This document shows, in pieces, positions 35,172-42,369 of a stretch of DNA of 64,000 bases; position 1 is the first letter of the stretch; each line of letters starts with the position of its first letter. The stretch lies in assembly GCA_039591615.1 (NCBI GenBank), contig JBDHDH010000006.1:1-64000 (forward strand), given 5' to 3'. Under the pieces are notes generated by a model. That model made no database searches. It was not told the origin of the DNA and saw only the letters and a list, made by a program, of their open reading frames with translations. Source of the stretch: JBDHDH01 sp039591615. Lineage in GTDB: Bacteria; Gemmatimonadota; Gemmatimonadetes; Gemmatimonadales; GWC2-71-9. The translations under genes were made by a program, and so were the position numbers.

Positions 35172-36231
35172 CATCAAGCCCTCGGTGCTGGTGGTGGACG
35201 ACAGCGCCTTCATGCGGCGGCTGCTGTCCGATGCCATCATGCAGTCGGGTCGGTTTCGGGTTGTGGCGACCGCCCGGGACGGTCACGATGCCGTCGCCAA
35301 GACCCACCGGTTCAGCCCTGATGTGGTGACGATGGACCTCGAGATGCCCGAGATCGACGGGCTCGATGCCATCGGCTACATCATGAGTGAGTCACCGCGT
35401 CCAATTGTCGTCGTGAGCGCCTACGCAGGTCCCGGCACTGAGGTGGCTATTCGCGCCCTGGAGCTGGGTGCCGTGGAGGTGGTGGCGAAGCCCGGCGGAC
35501 GCGATCCCGACTCTCTCGACTCGCTGGTGGATGCCTTGCTCGCGGCGCTTGAGGCTGCCTGTGCAGCGCAAGTGGAACGCGTTCCCATGCTCGTGGGAGT
35601 GCCCACTGCTCCGCTGCGGCCGTCAATCCCCGTCGCCGAGGGGCACGCCAGCATAGCCGTCGCGATTGCCGCCAGCACGGGTGGGCCGCGGGCCCTGGCT
35701 GAGATCATCCCGCAACTGCCCACCGGCCGCACGGCCGCGATCTTCATTGTCCAGCACATGCCCCCGAGGTTTACGCGCAGTCTGGCCCACCGCCTCGATA
35801 AAGCGAGTGCCATCCGCGTCGTGGAAGCCGAGGACGGACTCGCCATTCGCCCCGATACGGCATATGTGGCGCCGGGCGATTATCATATGCAGGTGGAGGC
35901 CAGGGGTGAGGAGCATTGGGTCCGCCTGGGGCGCGAGGCGCCGTTGTGGGGCGTGCGTCCCGCCGCCGACCCCCTCTTTCGCTCCGTGGCGAAGGGTTTC
36001 GGAGCGCGCAGTGTCGGAGTGGTGTTGACAGGGATGGGGCGCGACGGCGCCGATGGGCTCCAGGCCATTCGAGACGCCGGCGGGATCACCTACGCGCAGG
36101 ACCGAGACACGGCCGTCATCTTCGGAATGCCGCACGCTGCCCTCAGGAGCGGCGCTGCGCGCGAGGCTGTCGCGCTGACTGCCCTGGCTGGGAGGATCGA
36201 CGCGGCACTTCAGGGAATGGGGCGCCCATGA
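35152..36231 (+). CDS. cheB: Chemotaxis methylesterase CheB
   Basis: The 359-residue protein has an N-terminal receiver (VVDDSAFMRRLL, phospho-Asp in VTMDLEMPEIDG) and a C-terminal methylesterase with the catalytic Ser in AASTGGPRAL, His in IVQHMPPRF and Asp in TGMGRDGADGL. It removes methyl groups from receptors when phosphorylated by CheA. ATG 35152 lies within the end of cheD, and the stop overlaps the next cheW. Confidence 0.95.
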   Translation: MSQPSSDIKPSVLVVDDSAFMRRLLSDAIMQSGRFRVVATARDGHDAVAKTHRFSPDVVTMDLEMPEIDGLDAIGYIMSESPRPIVVVSAYAGPGTEVAIRALELGAVEVVAKPGGRDPDSLDSLVDALLAALEAACAAQVERVPMLVGVPTAPLRPSIPVAEGHASIAVAIAASTGGPRALAEIIPQLPTGRTAAIFIVQHMPPRFTRSLAHRLDKASAIRVVEAEDGLAIRPDTAYVAPGDYHMQVEARGEEHWVRLGREAPLWGVRPAADPLFRSVAKGFGARSVGVVLTGMGRDGADGLQAIRDAGGITYAQDRDTAVIFGMPHAALRSGAAREAVALTALAGRIDAALQGMGRP

Positions 36232-36653
36232 GAGGATACCTGCTCCTTCGCGCCGAGGGCGCGCCCTACGGCTTCCGGGTCACGGACGTCGAACAGGTCG
36301 TGGATCTCGATGAGGTCTACCCGGCGCCCGGAGTCGTGCCCGCCGTTCGCGGCGTCGCCCACGTGTCGGGCCGTTTGGTCCCGCTCGTTCATCTCGTGGC
36401 CCTCCTCACGCAGGGTACGCCTCCTTCCGAGTGCCGGCCCACCGGTGTGCTGACACGTTGTGTGGACGGCAATGTGGTTTTCGAGGTCGACGACGTGGAT
36501 GCCGTCGTCGCCGAGGATCCGCTACCGGTTCCAGCGGGATGGCAGGTTCCGTGGGCGTCGGGTGTGGCGCCGGGTACGAGGTTGGTTCCCATCCTGGACC
36601 TCGCCGTGCTCGCCGAGCGACTATCTCACGCGTCCGCAGGTGCCGTCGGATGA
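36228..36653 (+). CDS. cheW: CheW-like protein (second, divergent)
   Basis: A 141-residue CheW-fold protein, shorter and more divergent than its neighbours. YGFRVTDVEQVVDLDEV and the RGVAHVSGRLVPLVHL segment fit the family, but the middle strands are poorly conserved. It could be a specialised coupling protein. ATG 36228 overlaps the cheB stop; longer frames from 35916 run inside cheB and are rejected. Confidence 0.8.
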   Translation: MRGYLLLRAEGAPYGFRVTDVEQVVDLDEVYPAPGVVPAVRGVAHVSGRLVPLVHLVALLTQGTPPSECRPTGVLTRCVDGNVVFEVDDVDAVVAEDPLPVPAGWQVPWASGVAPGTRLVPILDLAVLAERLSHASAGAVG

Positions 36654-37126
36654 GCAGGGGCGACGAAGTCCAGCTGGTCACGTTTCGCCTGGGTGGAGGC
36701 GAGTTCGCGTTCAACGTGTTCGAGGTGGAGCGCATTCTCCGGTTTCAGGAGCCCGCGCCGTTGCCGAAGGCACCGGAGTTTCTCGATGGGGTGTTGCAGT
36801 ATGCCGGGACCGTGGTCCCGGTGATCGACCTCCGGAAGCGGGTCGGGCTCGACGCGCCGGTGCGAGACGAGACGCGGACCATCATCATTGAATCCGAGCA
36901 CGGACGGATTGGCGCGGTCGTGGACGCGGTCTTGGAGGTGCTCAAGGTGGACGCCGAGCGTATCACACCGCCGCCGGAGTTCGTTCGTGGCCTCGCCGCG
37001 GCGTACATCCACGGGATCATTCCGTTTGAGGATCGAACGGTCGTCATCCTCGCCGCGGCCAGACTCCTTACGTCGAAGGAGCGCCTGGCGCTCGAGGAGT
37101 TGACGGTGGAGGCGGCCCATGACTGA
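36650..37126 (+). CDS. cheW: CheW coupling protein (third)
   Basis: The 158-residue protein is the most typical CheW of the three: LVTFRLGGGEFAFNVFEVER, then VLQYAGTVVPVIDLRKR and RIGAVVDAVLEVLKV, with a C-terminal YIHGIIPFEDRTVVILAAARLL. It links receptors to CheA. ATG 36650 overlaps the previous stop by 4 nt and its end overlaps the TPR gene by 8 nt. Three different CheW proteins in one operon suggest mixed receptor arrays. Confidence 0.92.
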   Translation: MSRGDEVQLVTFRLGGGEFAFNVFEVERILRFQEPAPLPKAPEFLDGVLQYAGTVVPVIDLRKRVGLDAPVRDETRTIIIESEHGRIGAVVDAVLEVLKVDAERITPPPEFVRGLAAAYIHGIIPFEDRTVVILAAARLLTSKERLALEELTVEAAHD

Positions 37127-37985
37127 GCCGATCGTGCAGATTCTCCGCCGCCAGTACGACGATATTGTCAAGCGGCTTGACACCATTCGGGGTTCTGCCG
37201 AGCGTCGTGAAGCTGTGAAACGTGAGATCATCAGGCTCTTCAAGACCGTCGATCAGGGCATCAGCGACCTCGCGGCCCTGAAGGAAGACATCCGGGAATT
37301 GGTGGATTCGTACAAGCAGATCGCCCAGGCTCAGGAGGCGGGAGACCGTGCACCGCAGTTCACCGGGGCGGCCCCCATGGTTCGTGTCGATAACCTCGGA
37401 GCGTCGACCTTCATCGAGAAAGGCTGGAACCTCATCTCGCTGGGCGATTACACCGGAGCGGTCCAGGCGCTGAACAAGGCCTTGGAGCTCGCGCCCGGCG
37501 ATACGCAGGCCCAGTCACTTCTCGGCTGGGCACAGATGCTGAGCGAGGAGTACGACGAGGCGCTGACCACCTTTCAAAAGGTGCTCATGAGAGAGCCGGC
37601 CAATTCGCTGGCCCGGATCAATGTGGGATACATCTGCCTCAAGAAGCGGATCTTCGGTGAGGCGATCGAACATCTCTCCAAGGCGATCCGCTTGGACAAC
37701 GACAAGAAGGCAACGCTCTACGCGCATTACTATCTCGGGCTCGTGTATCTCGAGCGCGAGATGTACGAGGATGCGTGTAGTTTCTTTCAGAAAACCTTGA
37801 AACTCGGTCCCAACCTGATCGAGGCGTACTACGAGCTCGGTCGCGCGCACTGGTTTGGTGGTGACCAGGAGCTCGCAAAGGAGACCTGGGCCCAGGGGCA
37901 CAAAGCCAACAAGTACAGTCCGTGGGGAAAGCGGTGCCGGGAGATGGTGGATCTGGTTGCGGAGGGAAAGGCACCGCCACGCTAG
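37119..37985 (+). CDS. TPR protein with N-terminal coiled coil
   Basis: The 288-residue protein has a helical, probably coiled-coil N-terminus (about 1-75, IVKRLDTIRGSAERREAVKR) followed by five or so TPRs (FIEKGWNLISLGDYTGAVQA to the end). It is cytoplasmic by sequence. It closes the chemosensory-MglA operon and may bind one of the other TPR or roadblock proteins. Function unknown. Confidence 0.82.
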   Translation: MTEPIVQILRRQYDDIVKRLDTIRGSAERREAVKREIIRLFKTVDQGISDLAALKEDIRELVDSYKQIAQAQEAGDRAPQFTGAAPMVRVDNLGASTFIEKGWNLISLGDYTGAVQALNKALELAPGDTQAQSLLGWAQMLSEEYDEALTTFQKVLMREPANSLARINVGYICLKKRIFGEAIEHLSKAIRLDNDKKATLYAHYYLGLVYLEREMYEDACSFFQKTLKLGPNLIEAYYELGRAHWFGGDQELAKETWAQGHKANKYSPWGKRCREMVDLVAEGKAPPR

Positions 37986-37990
37986 TCACG

Positions 37991-38848
37991 GTGATGCTGG
38001 GACTCCTGGTCGCAGCCCAGGGCCCGTCGTGGCTGCAGGTAGGGCGGGTGACGGCGGTGTATTGGGAAGGGGACGCCACGAAGGCTGCGGCCCTCGCCGA
38101 ACTCGCCGACCGCATGTGGCCGTGGCCGGGGATTCGCGAACCGGTGGAGCATCCCATTCGTCTCGTCGTCGTCTCCGATGCCGAGCGGTTCGACTCGCTA
38201 ACGGCGGGGCGGCTCCCGGAATGGGGGGTGGCCGCCGCATTCCCCGCCACCAACACCATCGTGCTCCGGGCCATGGGGGACCCCAGACGCGCCCTCCGCC
38301 ACGAGCTGGCCCATCTCGCCCTCCACTCCGTCGTCCGGAGCGTGCCCCGCTGGTTCGACGAGGGGTACGCGGTGTGGGCTGCGGGCGAGTGGGGTCGTTT
38401 GGAGGCCCTCCGCGTGAACTGGGCGTTGCTCCGCGGGGAGCGTCCCTCCCTCATCGAACTCGATGGGTATCTCCGGGGTCCAACGGCCTCCAGCGCGGAG
38501 GCTGCGTATGCGCTCGCCGCCACCGCGGTGCTCTTCCTGGAACGGCTGGGTGGTGAGCGGGGGCTCGAGCCCATCCTCCTTGCCCTGGCCACCGACGGTG
38601 ATATCGACCGGGCGCTCCGACGGTCATATCAAGTGACACTGGGACAGTTCGAGGATCTGTGGCGACGGGATCTGAAGAATCGATACGGCTGGTTGTTGGT
38701 GCTGAGTACCTTTTCGGCGTTCTGGGCCGTTGCCGGCGTCATGTTGGTCGCGCTGTGGGTGTGGCGCCGGCACCGCGATCAGGAGCGCCGTGCGGCCCTC
38801 GACGAGGGGTGGGTTGTGCACGATGATCCGTGGGACACGCCAGCTTGA
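37991..38848 (+). CDS. Membrane-anchored gluzincin-like (peptidase MA-like) protein
   Basis: The region contains a zinc-binding HELAH motif (in RHELAHLALHS) and a downstream WFDEGYAVWAAGEWG, the pattern of peptidase-MA-like gluzincins where the Glu is the third ligand. A C-terminal transmembrane helix (LLVLSTFSAFWAVAGVMLVA) and a short N-terminal signal-like leader (MLGLLVAAQG) suggest a periplasmic catalytic domain tethered to the inner membrane. The start is uncertain: GTG 37991 or ATG 37994 both follow the TPR gene; no good ribosome site is seen. Substrate unknown. Confidence 0.78.
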   Translation: MMLGLLVAAQGPSWLQVGRVTAVYWEGDATKAAALAELADRMWPWPGIREPVEHPIRLVVVSDAERFDSLTAGRLPEWGVAAAFPATNTIVLRAMGDPRRALRHELAHLALHSVVRSVPRWFDEGYAVWAAGEWGRLEALRVNWALLRGERPSLIELDGYLRGPTASSAEAAYALAATAVLFLERLGGERGLEPILLALATDGDIDRALRRSYQVTLGQFEDLWRRDLKNRYGWLLVLSTFSAFWAVAGVMLVALWVWRRHRDQERRAALDEGWVVHDDPWDTPA

Positions 38849-38881
38849 CGCTTGTGGAACCTCAAGTTAGCCTGAGTGTCT

Positions 38882-39073
38882 ATGTCAAGAGGTAGAGCGG
38901 GTTCTTCTCCCGCTCGGCTCCGATTCCGGAGCAGCAACGTGATGCTGTTGGGCGGTGCAGTGGCCTCTCTCGCCGCGGGGTATGCGTTGCTCGCCAGCGG
39001 GTCGACCACGCTTGCGCCGATTCTCTTGGTCCTTGGCTACTGCGTGTTCTTCCCGCTCGGCCTGGCGTTGTAG
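38882..39073 (+). CDS. Small two-helix membrane protein (DUF3098-like)
   Basis: A 63-residue protein with a basic N-terminus and two hydrophobic helices (NVMLLGGAVASLAAGYALLA and APILLVLGYCVFFPLGLAL). The layout N-x-L-x2-G, G-Y-x-L and A-P-I-L-x3-G resembles DUF3098 proteins common in Bacteroidota. Function is unknown. ATG 38882 is taken; an in-frame GTG at 38876 is possible. It ends 10 nt before tRNA-Val. Confidence 0.6.
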   Translation: MSRGRAGSSPARLRFRSSNVMLLGGAVASLAAGYALLASGSTTLAPILLVLGYCVFFPLGLAL

Positions 39074-39083
39074 GCATACCGAG

Positions 39084-39157
39084 GGGCGAATAGCTCAGGG
39101 GTCCAGAGCGCCTGCCTTACAAGCAGGAAGTCGGGGGTTCGAATCCCTCTTCGCCCA
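39084..39157 (+). tRNA. tRNA-Val (anticodon TAC)
   Basis: Acceptor GGGCGAA (39084-39090) pairs with TTCGCCC (39150-39156), followed by discriminator A. The anticodon loop CTTACAA carries TAC, and the T arm GGGGG/CCCTC encloses TTCGAAT. CCA is not encoded. All four arms can be drawn. Confidence 0.95.
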
Positions 39158-39210
39158 TGCGTGAGCGAGCGTCCCGAACCCAGCAGTCGACGTTCTAACT
39201 CGGAGGCGTC

Positions 39211-40965
39211 GTGGTGTCGTCGAAACCGTACTTCATGAGCAAGGTCAAGATCGCCATCGGGGTGGTGGCGACCGTCACCTTGGTTCTTCCGCCGATCGCC
39301 GATGCTCAATTCGGGCAGCGACGCCCAACGGAACGGATCCTCTTCTTGATTCCGCAGCCCACCAACCCGACTGATACGTCGCTGGCCGTCCAGTATGCCC
39401 ACGAGGTCCGTCGCCGGATGGAGTCCAAGTTCCGCAACAAGCTCACCATCATCTCCAGCGACCAGATCGCCGAGATGCTGGCCGAGTCCGGGTACCAGCC
39501 CAATGCCATCCTCGGCTCGGCCGATGCGGAGCGGCTCGCCAGGGCACTGCGATCGGACGCCTACATCGAAGGCGACCTTCGGCGGAACGACGTGGCTCCC
39601 GTTGTCCACCTGCGAATGGTGGACATCGGACGCTCTGGGCTCTCCGGGTGGATAACGGTCTACGGTGAATCCGAAACGCAACCCAAGAGGTTCGCCGAAG
39701 TGACGGTGGACTCACTGGACATGCAGGTGGACGCCGCGGAGCAGGCGCGAGAGTGCACCGAGCGCCGGGATCGCGGCGACTTCCGTGGGGCGCGGGACCG
39801 GGCCGAACGCGCCTTCCGTGTCTTTCCCAACCACCCGTCCGCCGCGCTGTGTGCCGCCGTTGTGATGGAAGCCACCAACGCACCGCCCGACAGCCAGATC
39901 GCCATGTATCAACGAGCAGCCTCGGGCGATTCGCTACTGGGGCGGGCGTGGGAACGGTTGGGACGTCTCTACCAGCAGCAGGGCGATTCCCTCGCGGCCA
40001 TCGACGCGTTTGCCAGTCAGCTGATGGCCCGTCCAGGCGACCGTCAGCTGCGTCTCGGCCTCGCGGCGGGATACATGACCCTCGGCGAACACACGCGGGC
40101 TCGAACACTCCTCGACGAGTTTCTACGCGATAACCCGGACGATTTGGAGTTCCTGGATCTCAAGGTGCGCGCCTGCGTAGAAGGCGAGCTTTGGGTGTGT
40201 GCCCTGGAAGCGCTCTCGGCCCAATACGAGCGCACCGCCGAGCTGGCCGGTGACACGATCTTCTACGCCACGATCATTGGAGCAGCCCAACAAGTGTCGG
40301 ATACCGATGCTTTGCTGCGATGGACCGGCGAGGCGGTACAGAATGCTCCCAATTCCGTGACGTTGTGGCGGGCGCGGGCCAATGCCTACCGCGAGGCGGA
40401 GATGTCCGATTCGGTGGTCACGGCCTACGAGCGGATCCTCGCACTGGATCCGCGTGATGTGCCGACGCGCCTCGGGGTGGCGCAGGCCATCACCGAGGGC
40501 ATCACCATCGACACGGCGGTTCCGCTGGACACCGCTCGCCTCCTCCACGCCGGGCGGTATCTCGACGAGGTGACCGCGATGAGCCGGGATACCGCGGTCC
40601 TCATGAACGCCGCGGTACTGTACTACCAGCCGGCGGCCAAGATGGTGCAGGCACGGATGCATCTCCCCATCGCCGTCGAGTGGCTGGAGAAGGCGCTCAG
40701 GAACGACGTGCAACGGCGCCTCACCGAGCAGGCGAACTTCTTCCTCGGCTTCGGACTCATGTTCCAGATCTTCGAGTTCGATCAGCAGGTCACGGAGTCG
40801 AAGTCGTGCGCCCTCGTCCAGCAGGAGGCGCAAATGGTGGCGAAGGGGAAGCAAGCCCTGGAGATCGGGGCGTCGGTCTCCCCGCAGACCGCCCGGCAAT
40901 TCCTGCAGCAGTATCAGGCGTTCGAGCAACGGATTCCACAGCTCCGGGCCGCGTTCTGTCGCTGA
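39211..40965 (+). CDS. Exported TPR-repeat protein
   Basis: GTG 39211 (or 39214) follows GGAGG at 39202-39206. The 584-residue product has an N-terminal signal peptide ending LPPIADAQ near residue 33, then a region (about 40-165) with the feel of a periplasmic alpha/beta domain (LFLIPQPTNPTDTSLA to VYGESETQPKRF), and TPRs from about 170 to the C-terminus. It should act in the periplasm or outer envelope. No enzyme motif is seen. It lies alone between two tRNA genes. Confidence 0.82.
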   Translation: MVSSKPYFMSKVKIAIGVVATVTLVLPPIADAQFGQRRPTERILFLIPQPTNPTDTSLAVQYAHEVRRRMESKFRNKLTIISSDQIAEMLAESGYQPNAILGSADAERLARALRSDAYIEGDLRRNDVAPVVHLRMVDIGRSGLSGWITVYGESETQPKRFAEVTVDSLDMQVDAAEQARECTERRDRGDFRGARDRAERAFRVFPNHPSAALCAAVVMEATNAPPDSQIAMYQRAASGDSLLGRAWERLGRLYQQQGDSLAAIDAFASQLMARPGDRQLRLGLAAGYMTLGEHTRARTLLDEFLRDNPDDLEFLDLKVRACVEGELWVCALEALSAQYERTAELAGDTIFYATIIGAAQQVSDTDALLRWTGEAVQNAPNSVTLWRARANAYREAEMSDSVVTAYERILALDPRDVPTRLGVAQAITEGITIDTAVPLDTARLLHAGRYLDEVTAMSRDTAVLMNAAVLYYQPAAKMVQARMHLPIAVEWLEKALRNDVQRRLTEQANFFLGFGLMFQIFEFDQQVTESKSCALVQQEAQMVAKGKQALEIGASVSPQTARQFLQQYQAFEQRIPQLRAAFCR

Positions 40966-40972
40966 CGGGCGC

Positions 40973-41001
40973 TTGAATTCGCACGGCAGCAAACCTACAT
41001 T
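40973..41001 (+). promoter_or_regulatory. Sigma-70 promoter for tRNA-Asp
   Basis: TTGAAT (40973-40978) and TACATT (40996-41001) are separated by exactly 17 nt. The expected start near 41008 lies 12 nt before the mature tRNA 5' end at 41020. It may also supply transcription into the dcw cluster. Confidence 0.7.
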
Positions 41002-41019
41002 CCGCTGCTGTGCTTTCGG

Positions 41020-41093
41020 GGGGCTGTAGCTCAGTTGGTTAGAGTGCCGGTCTGTCACACCGGAGGCCGCGGGTTCAAGTCCCGTCAGCCCCG
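41020..41093 (+). tRNA. tRNA-Asp (anticodon GTC)
   Basis: GGGGCTG (41020-41026) pairs with CAGCCCC (41086-41092), discriminator G as expected for Asp. The anticodon stem CCGGT/ACCGG holds loop CTGTCAC with GTC. The T arm GCGGG/CCCGT encloses TTCAAGT. CCA is not encoded. Confidence 0.96.
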
Positions 41094-41121
41094 CTTGTCC
41101 ATTCGCGATGAATCCCTGCCT

Positions 41122-41150
41122 CGGCCCCGCTTGCTCCGCTCGCGGGGCCG
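41122..41150 (+). terminator. Perfect 9-bp GC hairpin after tRNA-Asp
   Basis: CGGCCCCGC (41122-41130) and GCGGGGCCG (41142-41150) are exact complements around an 11-nt loop. Only two U residues follow, so termination would be inefficient. It lies 28 nt after the tRNA and 22 nt before rsmH, placed to end the tRNA transcript or attenuate read-through into the division genes. Confidence 0.5.
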
Positions 41151-41172
41151 TTCCGCATGGCCGACGGCGGCC

Positions 41173-42081
41173 GTGACTCCACGGCATGCCCCCGTCCTGG
41201 TGGACCCGGTGGCACAACTGGCCGCCAGCTGCCAACGAGCGGCCGATTGCACGGTGGGAGCCGGTGGGCATGCCGCGCGCCTGCGCGATCTCGGGGCGGA
41301 AGTCTTTGCGGTGGACCGAGATCCAGCGGCCATCGAACAGGCACGCACCCAGCTGGGCGAAGGCGGCTTCATCTGGCGAGTCGGACGGTTCGGCGACCCG
41401 GTGGTCATCGCCGATGTCGCGCGGTTCCGGCCGGAGTTCGTGCTGCTCGATCTCGGCGTCTCGAGCGGTCAGCTCGACCTGGACGAGCGGGGCTTTTCGT
41501 TTCGTCGCGGCGTACCGTTGGATATGCGCCTCTCTGGCGAGGGCCCAACCGCCGCCGACATCCTGAACCATCGATCCGCCGGAGCGCTGGCGGACATTTT
41601 CCGTCGGTACGGCGACGAGTCACGATCCCGGCGCCTGGCGACTCGCATCGTCGAGCGCCGCGCACGCCAGCCGTTTCACACCAGTGACGACCTCGTGAAC
41701 GCAATCCGCAGCGCGCTGGGTCCCCGCAGTGGTCCCAGCGATTTCGCCAGGCTGTTTCAGGCCGTGCGGATCGCCGTCAACGACGAACTGGGCGAGTTGG
41801 AACGGGCCCTTCCGGGATTGCGGGATGCCCTCGTATCGGAAGGGCGCCTGGCGGTCATCACCTATCACTCTGGAGAGGATCGGATCGTCAAGCGGGCCTT
41901 CCGGGACTGGGCACGGGTATGCGTGTGTCCGCCGCCGCAGCCGATCTGCACCTGCCGTGGGCGGCCGCTTGGTCGATGCGATCCCCGCAAGCCCATCCTG
42001 CCGACTCCCGAGGAGATCCGGGCGAACCGGCGGGCCCGCAGTGCGAAGCTGAGGGCGTTTCGAGTTGTCCATGGCGCGTAG
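41173..42081 (+). CDS. rsmH: 16S rRNA (cytosine(1402)-N(4))-methyltransferase
   Basis: RsmH (MraW) methylates N4 of C1402 in 16S rRNA. The SAM site DCTVGAGGHAARL lies near residue 30, and RPEFVLLDLGVSSGQLD and the C-terminal ITYHSGEDRIVKRAF are family hallmarks. GTG 41173 gives 302 aa, which starts exactly at the conserved HAPVLVDPV region; the longer frame from 41035 begins inside tRNA-Asp and is rejected. No clear ribosome site precedes it. It opens the dcw cluster without mraZ and overlaps ftsL. Confidence 0.93.
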   Translation: MTPRHAPVLVDPVAQLAASCQRAADCTVGAGGHAARLRDLGAEVFAVDRDPAAIEQARTQLGEGGFIWRVGRFGDPVVIADVARFRPEFVLLDLGVSSGQLDLDERGFSFRRGVPLDMRLSGEGPTAADILNHRSAGALADIFRRYGDESRSRRLATRIVERRARQPFHTSDDLVNAIRSALGPRSGPSDFARLFQAVRIAVNDELGELERALPGLRDALVSEGRLAVITYHSGEDRIVKRAFRDWARVCVCPPPQPICTCRGRPLGRCDPRKPILPTPEEIRANRRARSAKLRAFRVVHGA

Positions 42082-42367
42082 ACCCCGTCGAGGACGATTC
42101 TGGGCGTTGCTCTGGTTGGGCTTTGTCCTCATCGTGCTTGCTTGGGTGGTGACCCGCCAAACGTCGGCTGTGGTCACGGCGCGGGAACTCAACGCTCTCC
42201 GAGAGCGGCGGGTCACGCTCGAATCCCGCCGGGCCGAATTGTTGCGGCGGCTTCGGCGCGCGGAAAGTCGTGCCGTCCTGGTGCCAAAGGCAGAATCTCT
42301 CGGCCTCCACCTCCCCGGTGACAGTGAAATGGTGCGGATAACCATGCCAGAACCCGGAGGCCAGTAA
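42071..42367 (+). CDS. ftsL: FtsL-like cell-division protein
   Basis: A 98-residue bitopic protein: basic N-terminus (MARRPRRGRF), one transmembrane helix (WALLWLGFVLIVLAWVV) and a short periplasmic coiled coil (LNALRERRVTLESRRAELLR). Size, topology and position between rsmH and ftsI identify it as FtsL despite low sequence similarity in this family. It would join FtsB and FtsQ in the divisome. It overlaps rsmH by 11 nt. Confidence 0.75.
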   Translation: MARRPRRGRFWALLWLGFVLIVLAWVVTRQTSAVVTARELNALRERRVTLESRRAELLRRLRRAESRAVLVPKAESLGLHLPGDSEMVRITMPEPGGQ

Positions 42368-42369
42368 GC

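Noticed and set aside
41035..41172. Extended rsmH start
   Set aside because: The frame begins inside tRNA-Asp and crosses the hairpin; the conserved RsmH sequence starts at 41173.
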